A stretch of 64,000 bases of DNA from Paenibacillus cellulositrophicus (GCF_009363095.1 NZ_CP045295.1:868001-932000), one strand, 5' to 3'. Shown: positions 24,995 through 33,847, counted from the first letter of the stretch. Notes: a model not told the origin generated them from the letters alone. Translations and numbers: made by a program.

Positions 24995-25799
24995 GCTGGC
25001 AGGACGGACAATAAAAAACCTTCCGCCCGTTTAATTCGGATTTGTTGATGGTACCGCCGCAGCGGTAGCATGCTTCCCCTTCACGGTCATACACTTTGCA
25101 CTGATCGTCATAGCCGCCGGTTAACTGGTCTCCCACCATAAACGGAGTATCCATATAGCCCCCGCCTTCAAGGGCTTCCCGCAGCACTTTCTGCATGGCA
25201 TCATACAGCCTCGCAACCGATGCTTCCGTCAAGTCCTGAACCTTCACCGAAGGCAGAAGACCGGCTTCATACGCGATTTCATCCGCATAGCAGTTCCCGA
25301 TGCCGGCAATGACATGCTGGTTGACCAGCAGCGATTTTAAAGATCCACGCCGCCCCTGCAATATTCCTGCAAACTTTTCCGGGGTCATCCGGCGGTCCAG
25401 CGGTTCCGGTCCAAGGGGAGCGAACAGCTCATCGACTTCTTTTGCCGAATGCAGATGAAGATGGCCTAGCCGAAGGCCGATAAAATACAGCGTCCGGTCT
25501 CCAAACGAAATTTCAATCTGGGTTGAACGTTTCGGGCGATCCTCTTCGGTTCCGTAATATATCAAGCCGCCCAGCATCAGATGCAGAAGCAGCCTGCGGC
25601 CGTTGTTCAGGTGGAAAATAAGATGCTTTCCGCGCCGCTCCACAAAAATCGTTCTCGTGCCAAGCAGCTCCTCCTTGAAGCTTTCAACGGGAACATTAAT
25701 GGATTTCTCCCGGTTGACGACCACGTTCGTAATCGGAGCATTGATAATCAGTTCTGACAGCAATCTTCGGTAATTTCCCATTTCCGGCAGTTCCGGCAT
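24984..25799 (-). CDS. Fpg/Nei-family DNA glycosylase
   Basis: This 271-residue bifunctional glycosylase/AP lyase should excise oxidised bases. The start must be ATG at 25799, because the family uses the N-terminal proline exposed after Met removal (MPELPEM); three codons upstream is another ATG that would block this. The conserved Lys58 (RRGKHLIF), the helix-two-turn-helix around HVIAGIGNCYADEI and a C-terminal zinc finger CYRCGG...CPSCQ are present. The motif PELPEMGNY departs from the usual PELPEVE, which places it in a side branch. It overlaps nfo. Substrate preference is not readable. Confidence 0.85.
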   Translation of the reverse strand: MPELPEMGNYRRLLSELIINAPITNVVVNREKSINVPVESFKEELLGTRTIFVERRGKHLIFHLNNGRRLLLHLMLGGLIYYGTEEDRPKRSTQIEISFGDRTLYFIGLRLGHLHLHSAKEVDELFAPLGPEPLDRRMTPEKFAGILQGRRGSLKSLLVNQHVIAGIGNCYADEIAYEAGLLPSVKVQDLTEASVARLYDAMQKVLREALEGGGYMDTPFMVGDQLTGGYDDQCKVYDREGEACYRCGGTINKSELNGRKVFYCPSCQHEQ

Positions 25800-25871
25800 C
25801 TTGTTCATCTATCCTTTCAAAATCCATCACGGATGTTCATGTAAATGTATATAAAACGGTCCCTGAAGGTG

Positions 25872-26669
25872 TCAAGGACACAACAGCTGAGTCAGCTCGG
25901 TCAGATCACGGCAAATGATGTCCGGAGAGATGCCGGCTGCATCGACGTGCATCTGCAAGTTGCTCTCCGTCGTCAGCCCCGTCAGGACCAAAATCGTCTG
26001 ACATCCCGCGGCAGCACCAGCCGCAATGTCCGTACGCATATTATCACCGATCACAGTGGCTTCGGTCGGGGACAGCTGCAGCCGATCCGTAGCATATTTC
26101 ATCAAGTGGCTCGAAGGCTTCCCGATAATCACCGGTTTGACACCGGAAGCCGCTTCAATTGCTGCTCCAAGCGATCCGGCCCCTGGGACAAGCCCGTGAT
26201 CGGAAGGAAGCAGAAGGTCGGGATTGGTCAGCACAGAGCGGGCACCTTCACGGATCCAGCGAACGGCCTGGGCGAGTGTATCGTAAGTAAAAGAGCGGTC
26301 GATGCCTTGCACGACAAATTCAGGCGCATCGTCGACGAGCTTGAGCCCTTCCTCAATCAAAGCCTGCCGAAGCCCATCTTCCCCTAGCATAGCCACTCTG
26401 GCCCCAGGAGATTCTTCAGCGATATACCGCGCGGCGGCCAGTGACGAGGTGCAAACCTTCTCTTTGTCGGCTGGAACACCCATCTCGTTCAAATGAGCAG
26501 CCACCATTTCCGGCGTTTTCGAAGAATTGTTCGTCACGAATAAATAAGGGATTTCCCGCGATTGCAGCGTTCGAATCAGAATGTCCGCTCCGGGTATCAT
26601 ATGTTTCCCATGATATAACGTTCCGTCCAGGTCAATCAGCAGACCGCGGGTAGTTCTCAGCGTGTTCAA
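25872..26669 (-). CDS. HAD-IIA (NagD/AraL-like) phosphatase
   Basis: This 265-residue phosphatase has HAD motif I LIDLDGTLYHG (about 11-21), motif II VTNNSS (about 45-50) and motif III/IV VIGDNMRTDI near 207-216, with a C2-type cap between them, as in YutF/AraL/NagD proteins. Such enzymes dephosphorylate small sugar phosphates or nucleotides; the substrate is not known. The start is probably TTG at 26669 with GAGGT 7 nt before. A promoter and a leader hairpin lie upstream. The gene is separated from fpg by 72 bp without a clear terminator. Confidence 0.85.
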   Translation of the reverse strand: MNTLRTTRGLLIDLDGTLYHGKHMIPGADILIRTLQSREIPYLFVTNNSSKTPEMVAAHLNEMGVPADKEKVCTSSLAAARYIAEESPGARVAMLGEDGLRQALIEEGLKLVDDAPEFVVQGIDRSFTYDTLAQAVRWIREGARSVLTNPDLLLPSDHGLVPGAGSLGAAIEAASGVKPVIIGKPSSHLMKYATDRLQLSPTEATVIGDNMRTDIAAGAAAGCQTILVLTGLTTESNLQMHVDAAGISPDIICRDLTELTQLLCP

Positions 26670-26711
26670 TGGACATACCTCGTTTCATCTAGTAAAACTT
26701 ATGGCTGCGAA

Positions 26712-26749
26712 AAGCCTGGCTCCCGCTGCAGCGGTCGATTTCCAGGCTT
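26712..26749 (-). promoter_or_regulatory. Leader hairpin upstream of the HAD phosphatase gene
   Basis: AAGCCTGG (26712-26719) pairs with CCAGGCTT (26742-26749), and CCGCTGCAGCGG at 26723-26734 is an inner palindrome. On the minus strand the hairpin ends in a short TTTT, making a weak attenuator possible. It lies between the predicted promoter (26770-26799) and the TTG start. Confidence 0.4.
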
Positions 26750-26769
26750 CCTGTAACCCAGCTTGTTCC

Positions 26770-26799
26770 ATTGTAAAAGAAAACGGAGGAATGTGGCAA
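26770..26799 (-). promoter_or_regulatory. Promoter of the HAD phosphatase gene
   Basis: TTGCCA (26799-26794), an 18-bp spacer and TACAAT (26775-26770) on the minus strand. The start of transcription would lie about 95 bp before the TTG codon. In the remaining gap, 26800-27005, I see no gene and no further signal. Confidence 0.45.
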
Positions 26800-27005
26800 C
26801 CGAAAGCACGACGACAAGGACGTTTATCTCCATTATTTCGTCAAGCGTTACCCCTGAAACCTATCACGGGAAGTCCAATTGTGCAAAGTTGTGTCATTTC
26901 CTGCGCTTTCCCGGAAAATAATGATTATCCGGGCAATGAAACGCTGCAGTAAGAAAAACGTCTATCGACGTACCTTCAAAGAAGACAGACCGCGTTTAGC
27001 TGAAG

Positions 27006-27073
27006 TTTTTCTTGCGATTATAGAATGGTTCAGCTTCGCTGAAATTTATAAATTCTATAATCTTAAAGAAAAA
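27006..27073. repeat. 68-bp imperfect palindrome next to rnz
   Basis: The arms TTTTTCTTGCGATTATAGAAT (one base over 20, given as 27006-27026) and 27052-27073 are nearly perfect complements. An inner perfect hairpin TTCAGC-TTC-GCTGAA lies at 27029-27043. It sits in a 450-bp gene-free stretch beside the rnz terminator. It resembles a REP- or MITE-like intergenic element, but copy number cannot be judged from one window. Confidence 0.5.
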
Positions 27074-27091
27074 AGGCTCGCCCGGAGCCTT
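27066..27091 (-). terminator. Terminator of rnz
   Basis: On the minus strand AAGGCTC (27091-27085) pairs with GAGCCTT (27079-27073), then a run of Ts. The T run overlaps the end of the palindromic element at 27006-27073. Confidence 0.8.
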
Positions 27092-27121
27092 CATTCCATT
27101 ATCGCCTGCCCTATGTCTTCC

Positions 27122-28054
27122 CTATTCTTCGTGGCGGGTCACCGGAAACAGCACTAATTCTTCGGCAAGCAGCGTTTTTGGAAAGAGTGACCTGGCTTCC
27201 GCCAATAGAGGCTGCAGGTGCTCAATATCCTTGTAACGTGAGCTGAAGTGCGTAATAATGAGCTCCTTGGCCCCCGCGTCGCGGGCAGCTTCTGCGGCTT
27301 GAAGGGCCGTGCTGTGATGATAGTTGTGTGCGGTCTCATGAAGCTCATGCAGAAACGTGGCCTCATGAACGAGCAGATCCGCCTGTTCGGCCAGCGGCAG
27401 CACGTTGGCACAAGGGCGCGTATCGCCCAAGATCGTAACGACGCGCCCCTTCTTCGGCGCACCAAGCACGTCTGCCGGTGTCAGCACCCGGCCATCTTCC
27501 AGGTCGATGCTCTCCCCGCGCTTCAAACGGCCGTAAATCGGGCCCGGTTTTAACCCGTACTCGGCCATCCGTTTCAAGTCCAAGCTGCCTGGCTTGTCTT
27601 TTTCCAGGATCCGGTATCCATAGCTGTCAATGCGGTGCTCCAGCAGACGGGATTCAACCCGGACCTCCCCGTCTTCAAAAATGACTCCCCCCGTATGCTC
27701 AATCACCTCAAGTTCAAACTCGATTCGCGACTGGCTGAGGGTAAGCGACGTGTCTATGTATTGTTTGATCCCCGGCGGTCCGTATAGCTGCAAGGCCGTG
27801 GTGCCGCCCTGGTTGGATCTGCTGGAGAGCAGCCCGGGAAGACCGAATATATGATCACCGTGCAGGTGGGTAATGAAAATTTTCTCCAGCTTGCTCAGCT
27901 TTAATGAAGACCGCAGAATTTGATGCTGCGTGCCTTCGCCGCAATCGAACATCCAGAAGCTGCGCCGCTCCTCGTACATCCGAAGCGCCATCGATGTCAC
28001 GTTCCGCTGCAGGGAAGGAACCCCCGCATTGGTACCCAAAAACTCCAGTTCCAT
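27122..28054 (-). CDS. rnz: Ribonuclease Z
   Basis: This 310-residue metallo-beta-lactamase-fold endonuclease trims tRNA 3' ends. The HLHGDH metal motif is at 63-68, GDTRPC near 215 and the C-terminal ITHFSSRY are present, with the long flexible arm region about 145-180. The N-terminus MELEFLGTNAGVPS is typical of Bacillales RNase Z. ATG at 28054. It has its own terminator and lies downstream of metH, from which a terminator separates it. No unusual features seen. Confidence 0.95.
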   Translation of the reverse strand: MELEFLGTNAGVPSLQRNVTSMALRMYEERRSFWMFDCGEGTQHQILRSSLKLSKLEKIFITHLHGDHIFGLPGLLSSRSNQGGTTALQLYGPPGIKQYIDTSLTLSQSRIEFELEVIEHTGGVIFEDGEVRVESRLLEHRIDSYGYRILEKDKPGSLDLKRMAEYGLKPGPIYGRLKRGESIDLEDGRVLTPADVLGAPKKGRVVTILGDTRPCANVLPLAEQADLLVHEATFLHELHETAHNYHHSTALQAAEAARDAGAKELIITHFSSRYKDIEHLQPLLAEARSLFPKTLLAEELVLFPVTRHEE

Positions 28055-28086
28055 AACGCTTTACCTTCTTTCCAAGAATGCGCCAG

Positions 28087-28117
28087 CAAAAAACCCCCGA
28101 ACAATCGGAGGGTTTTG
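28087..28117 (-). terminator. Terminator of metH
   Basis: On the minus strand AACCCTCCGA (28114-28105) pairs with TCGGGGGTT (28100-28092) and six Ts follow. It is a strong terminator in the 102-bp gap between metH and rnz. Confidence 0.85.
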
Positions 28118-28156
28118 CTGACATTTGCTTCGGTTCGGCTATGAACCGAACATATA

Positions 28157-31100
28157 TTATTTTACCTTGTCGACATTAAAATACCGTGCTTCCGGATGGG
28201 CAAACACCATCGCCGACACCGAAGCTTCAGGCTCCATCATAAAGCCTTCGGTCAGATGTACGCCGATATCCTCCGGCTGCATCAGCTTGAAGAGCGGCTC
28301 CTGATCCTCCAGATCCGGACATGCCGGATATCCGAAGGAGACGCGGATACCTTGATACCGAGCCCCGTGACGCTGCTTCATCGTCATATCGGCCGGGTCA
28401 GGGAAGCCCCACGTATCGCGCATCATATGGTGAACGCGCTCGGCCAGCGCTTCGGCGGTCTCAAGCGCCACCGATTGCAGGACATGCGACTTCAGATAGT
28501 CCCCTTTATCCTTCCACTCCGAAGACAGCTTCGAAATGCCTTGTCCCGCGGTGACGACCAGGAAGCCGACATAATCCATCTTGCCGCTGTCGACCGATTT
28601 CAGGAAATCGGCGAGGCAGAGGAACGGTGCCACGTTCTGGCGCGGGAACGTAAACGTATGCAGCACCTTGGCGTGGTCCTCCGGATCATAGATGACAATG
28701 TCGTTGCCCCTCGACTGCGCAGGGAAGAATCGGTACATCGCATGCGCCTTGATAATCCCCTCGCGGGCGGCCTGATCCAGTACGTCATCGACGGTTGCTT
28801 TCAAATCCAGCGCTTTTTCGTCACCTTTCTCCAGCAGCTGCTCGACCTGACCACGCAACCCCAAATGATGGCCAAGCAGCATCTGCATGTTCATGTATGG
28901 GATGATGTGGCTGATCGGATAGTTGCGGATGATGTGCCGCTCCAAATCGGGCGGGTTAAAGACCGGGACATCCGTCGACACGTTGGACTTGGCCGCACGG
29001 GTCAGTTCCGGCAGTTCAACCGGCTTTTCAGCTTCCGCCAAAAGCGCTTCGAGCTCCGCGTCCATTTCAGCCTGCATCAGACTGCGCTGCTCGGGATCCA
29101 TCAGCTTGTTTGCCAGGTCAAGCCCGTCCATGGCGTCCTTCGCGTACACCACCATGCCTTCATACTCCGGCCGGATCCGCGTTTTGGTGAACCTGCGGGT
29201 CAATGCCGCTCCGCCAACCATAATCGGCACTTTCACACCGGCATTTTTCAAGTCCTGCGCGGTCACGACCATTTGCTGTGCGGATTTCACCAGCAGACCG
29301 GATAGTCCAATCAAATCGGCCTGCTCCTTCCGGTAAGCCTCGATGATCGTCTCCGGTGGTACTTTTATACCCAAATTGACGATTTGGTAACCATTGTTCG
29401 AGAGGATAATCTCGACCAGGTTTTTACCGATGTCATGCACGTCGCCTTTAACGGTGGCCAGCAGCATCTTCCCTTTGACGGACGTTTCGTTCTTTTCCAT
29501 AAAAGGCTCCAGATAGGACACGGACGCTTTCATCACCTCGGCGCTCTGCAGCACCTCCGCCACGATCAGCTCGTTGTTGTTGAACAGACGACCGACTTCG
29601 GACATGCCGGCCATGAGCGGCCCGTTGATGATCTCCAAAGCACCGTACTTCTGCAGCGCAGCATCCAGGTCGGGAATCAGCCCTTCCTTGGTGCCTTCTA
29701 CAATATAGGTAGCCAGCCGTTCTTCCAGCGACAAGTTCGAAATTTTCTCTTTCTTCTCGATCTTTTTATTCCGGAACGCCGCCACAAACGCGGCCAGCGT
29801 CTCATCGTTCGTATTGTAAATCAGCTCTTCGGCCAGCTTCCGATCCGCTTCTGGAATCGAGGCATAGCGCTCCAGCTTCTCGGTATTCACGATGGCATAG
29901 TCCAGGCCCGCTTTCGTACACTCGTACAGGAAGACGGAGTTCAATACTTCGCGGCCCGCTTCCGGCAAACCGAACGAGACGTTGCTGATGCCGAGGATCG
30001 TATGGCACTCCGGCATCGCTTCCTTGATCAAACGGATCCCTTCAATCGTTTCCTTGGCGGAACCGATGTACTGCTCATCACCGGTACCAACCGGGAACAC
30101 AAGCGTGTCGAAAATCAGGTCCTCAGCAGGAATGCCGTATTTATGAACGAGCAGATCGTAGGATCGCTTGGCCACATTCAGCTTGTCGTTTCGGTCAATG
30201 GCCTGTCCGCTCTCATCGATGGTCCCCACCACGACGGCAGCCCCGTATTTGTGGATGAGCGGAGCCACATGTTCGAACTTTTCTTCACCGTCTTCAAGGT
30301 TAATGGAGTTAATAATCGCTTTGCCCTGGGAATATTTGAGCGCAAGGTCGATGACCTTTGGATCGGTCGTGTCGATCATGAGCGGCACTTTGACCTTTTT
30401 CACCACCAGCTCCAGGAACTGTTTGATATCTTCCGCTTCATCCCGGTCCGGATCCTGCACGCACACGTCGATGACATGAGCTCCGTTTTTGACCTGGGCC
30501 CGGGCGATCTCCGAAGCTTCCTCGTACTTCCCTTCCACGATCAGACGCTTGAATTTGCGGGAGCCGAGTACGTTGGTCCGCTCTCCCACCATATAAGGCC
30601 GGTTGTCCGACTCAATGTACACGGGCTCAATCCCGGACAGCGCCGGTGGATGGCTACCTTCCATTTGACGCGGCTGGTAACCCTTCATGACCTCGTTCAG
30701 CAACCGGATATGATCCGGGGTCGTTCCGCAGCAGCCGCCGGCAATATTGAGCCAGCCCTGCTCCGCAAAGTCTTCCATCTTCCGGGCCAGCGACTCCGGA
30801 GATTCATGGTAATGCCCGTTCTCATCCGGAAGGCCGGCATTCGGATAGCAGCTGACCGCCGTTTTGGCCATGGAGGCGAGCGAACGGATGTGATCGCGCA
30901 TGAATTCCGGACCTGTCGCACAGTTAAGGCCGACTGAAATCGGATTCAGGTGCTCCAGCGAAATGTAGAACGCTTCAATGTTTTGCCCGGCAAGGGTCGT
31001 CCCCATCGGTTCGATCGTACCGGAAATCATGATCGGCAGCGTGATCCCAGTGCTTGCAAAGGCATTCCGGATTCCGATGCTGCCAGCCTTAACATTCAGT

Positions 31101-31600
31101 GTATCCTGGCTCGTTTCAAGCAAGAGGGCGTCGACCTTGCCCTCGATCAGGGCAACCGCCTGCTCCTCATAGCTGCTCACGAGCTCTTCAAAAGTTACGC
31201 CCCTGGTCACCGACAGCGTCTTCGTCGTCGGGCCGATCGCGCCGATCACGTACCTAGGCTTGTCCGGCGTGCTGAATTTATCCGCCGCTTTGCGGGCAAT
31301 TTCCGCAGCAAGCAGATTAATCTCCCGCGCCTTCTCGGGAATGTCGTATTCAGACAATACGACCGAGGTAGCGCCGAACGTATTCGTCTCTATGAGATCC
31401 GCCCCGGCTTCCAGATACTTCTCGTGGATCTGTTCGATCACATCGGGACGGGTAATGACCAGCATTTCATTACAGCCTTCCAGCTCTTCTCCACCAAAAT
31501 CCTGAGGGCCAAGGTCGACCTGCTGGATCATGGTACCCATGGCACCGTCCAATATCAATATTCGTTCTTTCATTAATTCCTTCAAGTCAGGTCTGTTCAC
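28157..31600 (-). CDS. metH: Cobalamin-dependent methionine synthase
   Basis: This 1147-residue modular enzyme makes methionine from homocysteine and methyltetrahydrofolate via methylcobalamin. Modules in order: homocysteine-binding barrel (about 1-330, Zn cysteines in LNCATG and GGCCGTTPDH), pterin-binding barrel (about 345-620), cap and B12-binding domain (about 640-880, DVHDIG supplies the lower ligand His) and a C-terminal reactivation domain (about 900-1147). I chose GTG at 31600 (VNRPDLKELM) with GGGGGG 7 nt upstream. The open frame continues 84 codons further without coding character. No SAM or cobalamin riboswitch was seen upstream. The neighbour mtnD is divergent. Confidence 0.95.
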   Translation of the reverse strand: MNRPDLKELMKERILILDGAMGTMIQQVDLGPQDFGGEELEGCNEMLVITRPDVIEQIHEKYLEAGADLIETNTFGATSVVLSEYDIPEKAREINLLAAEIARKAADKFSTPDKPRYVIGAIGPTTKTLSVTRGVTFEELVSSYEEQAVALIEGKVDALLLETSQDTLNVKAGSIGIRNAFASTGITLPIMISGTIEPMGTTLAGQNIEAFYISLEHLNPISVGLNCATGPEFMRDHIRSLASMAKTAVSCYPNAGLPDENGHYHESPESLARKMEDFAEQGWLNIAGGCCGTTPDHIRLLNEVMKGYQPRQMEGSHPPALSGIEPVYIESDNRPYMVGERTNVLGSRKFKRLIVEGKYEEASEIARAQVKNGAHVIDVCVQDPDRDEAEDIKQFLELVVKKVKVPLMIDTTDPKVIDLALKYSQGKAIINSINLEDGEEKFEHVAPLIHKYGAAVVVGTIDESGQAIDRNDKLNVAKRSYDLLVHKYGIPAEDLIFDTLVFPVGTGDEQYIGSAKETIEGIRLIKEAMPECHTILGISNVSFGLPEAGREVLNSVFLYECTKAGLDYAIVNTEKLERYASIPEADRKLAEELIYNTNDETLAAFVAAFRNKKIEKKEKISNLSLEERLATYIVEGTKEGLIPDLDAALQKYGALEIINGPLMAGMSEVGRLFNNNELIVAEVLQSAEVMKASVSYLEPFMEKNETSVKGKMLLATVKGDVHDIGKNLVEIILSNNGYQIVNLGIKVPPETIIEAYRKEQADLIGLSGLLVKSAQQMVVTAQDLKNAGVKVPIMVGGAALTRRFTKTRIRPEYEGMVVYAKDAMDGLDLANKLMDPEQRSLMQAEMDAELEALLAEAEKPVELPELTRAAKSNVSTDVPVFNPPDLERHIIRNYPISHIIPYMNMQMLLGHHLGLRGQVEQLLEKGDEKALDLKATVDDVLDQAAREGIIKAHAMYRFFPAQSRGNDIVIYDPEDHAKVLHTFTFPRQNVAPFLCLADFLKSVDSGKMDYVGFLVVTAGQGISKLSSEWKDKGDYLKSHVLQSVALETAEALAERVHHMMRDTWGFPDPADMTMKQRHGARYQGIRVSFGYPACPDLEDQEPLFKLMQPEDIGVHLTEGFMMEPEASVSAMVFAHPEARYFNVDKVK

Positions 31601-31715
31601 TGTATGTCCCCCCTGCCAAACGTTAAATCTTAGTTTATCAGAATAGCCCTTATTAGAAAAGTGCAAGAAATGCCTTAAGGCAGGGTTTTGCTCCTGATTT
31701 TCGTGTAATATATAA

Positions 31716-31744
31716 TCGACAACAAAAGTATGGTTCGTTATAAT
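31716..31744 (+). promoter_or_regulatory. Promoter of the acireductone dioxygenase gene
   Basis: TCGACA (31716-31721), a 17-bp spacer and a perfect TATAAT (31739-31744) lie 35 bp before the start codon of mtnD. The metH promoter, on the other strand of the same 178-bp gap, is not obvious. Confidence 0.7.
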
Positions 31745-31778
31745 ATGAATTAATCCAAGTGGAAAAGAGGGTTTAGAG

Positions 31779-32318
31779 ATGGCTGAAATCGTGATTCGCA
31801 ATACGAACGAACGGATTACCGGCGACGATAATGTTCGTGAGTTCCTCAACAATCAAAACGTTCTTTATGAAAAATGGGATGCTTCCAAGCTGCCTCTGGA
31901 GCTTCAAACCAATTTTCAACTGAACGACGAGCAGAAAAAGCAAATCCTGGACACCTACGATGAGGAGATCCGTGATCTGGCTGCCCGCCGCGGCTACAAG
32001 ATCTGGGACGTCATCACGCTGTCCGACGCTACGCCGAACCTGGAAGACCTGCTGAATAAATTCGAAGAGGTTCATACCCACACCGAAGACGAAATCCGGG
32101 CGATCGTGGGCGGCAAAGGAATTTTCGTAATCAAGGGCGCAGGCGACATCGGCTACTTCAATGTAGAGCTCGAAGCCGGTGATGTCATCTCCGTTCCGGA
32201 AAATACAAACCACTTCTTTACGCTGATGGACAATCGTAAAATTATCGCCGTCCGCCTCTTTATCGAGGAAAACGGCTGGGTCGCCCATCCGGTTCAGGAC
32301 CCAAGCTTTCAGTCCTAA
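31779..32318 (+). CDS. mtnD: Acireductone dioxygenase (methionine salvage)
   Basis: This 179-residue cupin oxidises the acireductone intermediate of the methionine salvage pathway to the keto acid precursor of methionine. Metal ligands are His99, His101 and Glu105 (HTHTEDEIRA) and His145 (NTNHFFTL), the spacing known for the family. Fe gives the on-pathway product and Ni the off-pathway one; metal use is not readable. Other salvage genes (mtnB, mtnW, mtnX) are absent from this window, so it stands alone. ATG follows AGAGGG. Divergent metH makes this a small methionine-related locus. Confidence 0.92.
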   Translation: MAEIVIRNTNERITGDDNVREFLNNQNVLYEKWDASKLPLELQTNFQLNDEQKKQILDTYDEEIRDLAARRGYKIWDVITLSDATPNLEDLLNKFEEVHTHTEDEIRAIVGGKGIFVIKGAGDIGYFNVELEAGDVISVPENTNHFFTLMDNRKIIAVRLFIEENGWVAHPVQDPSFQS

Positions 32319-32342
32319 TCCACTAATATAGCGATATACGCA

Positions 32343-32378
32343 GCAACCCCCGCCTTCGCCAGGAAGGACGGGGGTTGC
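32343..32378 (+). terminator. Hairpin terminator after mtnD
   Basis: GCAACCCCCG (32343-32352) and CGGGGGTTGC (32369-32378) form a strong GC-rich stem with an inner CCTTC/GAAGG. Only short T stretches follow. Confidence 0.65.
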
Positions 32379-32408
32379 TTGTCGTTATCAAACGAATCAA
32401 GATGCTGA

Positions 32409-32822
32409 TTATTCCGTCACGGTCAGCTTTTTCGTCGGCATCGTATGCTGTGGTCCTACCGTAACATGTGACGTGATGCTGTAGGTGCCCGCCTGCTCAA
32501 AGGTTTTATCGAGCGTATACTTCCCTCCGCCGGCATTCTGGGCGGCCACCTTTTCATGGCTGCTGCTGTCGCCTTCCTTCGAGATTTCAATCATAACCTC
32601 ATCGGCCTTATCGACTGGTTTATCCTTTTGCGTTACGTTCACCTCGATGGTAACTTGGTTACCTACCTTGGCCTGCTCAGGCGTCCAGCTAAGATCCACC
32701 TGCACCGGATCCATCATGCTCTCGCTCATGTCCATGCCCGCATGACCACCGCCGCCACTGCCGCAGCCTGCTATGCTCCATACCGCCAGCAGCAGCAGAG
32801 CAACAAAACCGTACTTTCTCAA
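32409..32822 (-). CDS. YtkA/FixH-like lipoprotein
   Basis: This 137-residue protein has a type II signal peptide with lipobox SIAGC (Cys20) followed by a Gly/His/Met-rich stretch (GSGGGGHAGMDMSESMM). The rest is a single beta-sandwich domain like the YtkA family (VDLSWTPEQAKVGNQVTI...KPVDKADEVMIEI). It should be anchored to the outer face of the membrane. Relatives are often found near copper or cytochrome-oxidase genes, and the His/Met-rich stretch would suit metal binding; both are inference. ATG at 32822. It is a single gene on the minus strand. Confidence 0.8.
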   Translation of the reverse strand: MRKYGFVALLLLAVWSIAGCGSGGGGHAGMDMSESMMDPVQVDLSWTPEQAKVGNQVTIEVNVTQKDKPVDKADEVMIEISKEGDSSSHEKVAAQNAGGGKYTLDKTFEQAGTYSITSHVTVGPQHTMPTKKLTVTE

Positions 32823-32994
32823 GCGAAGTCACTCCCTATACGTCTATCTATGTATGCTGTTTGTCCATATTCTTCATCATTATACATAATTATCGCCTCA
32901 CCCAAACAATCCATCTGTTAACAAAATGGAACAAATTGACCGGAAAGCGGTCAAGCTTGCTCAGCAAACGGGGCATTCATATGCACAAGGTATA

Positions 32995-33036
32995 ATAAAA
33001 GCCTGCCGGACAAAGGGATTCCCCTCTGGGCAGGCT
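32995..33036 (-). terminator. Terminator of the HAD hydrolase gene
   Basis: On the minus strand AGCCTGCC (33036-33029) pairs with GGCAGGCT (33007-33000), with TTTTAT after it. It lies between the HAD gene stop and the lipoprotein gene. Confidence 0.75.
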
Positions 33037-33052
33037 AACGTATAAAACCAGC

Positions 33053-33847
33053 TTAAGACCGTTCGGCAATGATGCGATGCAGTTCGGACAGATGCTTGAT
33101 TTCGTAATCAGGCTCAATGGACGGATCTTTAACTTTTCCGGTGCGGTTGATCCATACCGTGGTCAGTCCGGCGCTGTTTCCGCCTTTGATGTCGGTTGTC
33201 TGCTTGTCGCCGACCATGAGCGTCTGTTCCGGTGTTAATCCAAGTAAAGAAAGCGCATGTTCGAAGATGGTCGGATCCGGTTTGCCTTTGCCGTATGTGC
33301 CGGAAATGACGATCTCGTCAAAATATGGAGCAAGCTCAGGAACGCCGGCGATCTTCTCCTGCTGGAGCGCAGGACAGCCGTTCGTCAGAAGAAGCAGCTT
33401 CTTGTTTCCTTTCAATTCGTCCAGCACTTGGAAGGTCTCTTCATATACATGAGGGCGGGAGCGACGCTCGGTGGCAAATTGCTCGGCCAATTCTCCGGCC
33501 AGCTGTTCATCGTCAACCGCAAGCTTCAACAGCCCGCGCCGCCATGATTCCTTGCGATATCCTGGAGCGAGCTCCTCAAGTCTGCGAAATTCAGGTTGTT
33601 CGCCTGCGCTGAAGTTGGCCCAGAGCCCTTCAAACGGGTTAATTCCAATCATTTGGGTAAAGGCAAACGTGTCGTAGGATTGATATAACGCCCTTGCCTC
33701 ATTGCGGACCGCTTCCTCCAGCTCCTTGGCGTCAATGCCCTTCGCCTTGGCAGCCGTCTCGCATACCGCTTCAAAGGATTCCTTCACGCTGCGCTCATCC
33801 CACAACAGCGTATCGTCCAAATCGAAAAAAACAGCTTGTACCGGCAT
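33053..33847 (-). CDS. HAD-family hydrolase (YsaA-like)
   Basis: This 264-residue haloacid-dehalogenase-like phosphatase has motif I FFDLDDTLLW (7-16), motif II LLLTNG (about 150-155), motif III Lys in GKGKPDP and motif IV VGDKQTTDI. A helical cap lies between motifs I and II (about 20-120). Subfamily I members of this shape hydrolyse phosphorylated metabolites; the substrate is not identifiable. ATG at 33847. The gene is separated by 39 bp from an unknown membrane-protein gene upstream and ends in its own terminator. Confidence 0.85.
   Translation of the reverse strand: MPVQAVFFDLDDTLLWDERSVKESFEAVCETAAKAKGIDAKELEEAVRNEARALYQSYDTFAFTQMIGINPFEGLWANFSAGEQPEFRRLEELAPGYRKESWRRGLLKLAVDDEQLAGELAEQFATERRSRPHVYEETFQVLDELKGNKKLLLLTNGCPALQQEKIAGVPELAPYFDEIVISGTYGKGKPDPTIFEHALSLLGLTPEQTLMVGDKQTTDIKGGNSAGLTTVWINRTGKVKDPSIEPDYEIKHLSELHRIIAERS

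Noticed and set aside
26662..26952. Possible 96-residue gene in the gap between the HAD gene and rnz
   Set aside because: No ribosome binding site, odd composition and no family likeness; it overlaps the predicted promoter of the HAD gene on the other strand.
29384..30937. 517-codon open frame opposite metH
   Set aside because: It lies entirely antisense to a well-conserved gene and has shadow-type Arg/His/Leu composition; there is no ribosome binding site or family match.
31601..31778. SAM riboswitch before metH
   Set aside because: No S-box core sequence (CTTATCNAGAG-like) in either orientation.
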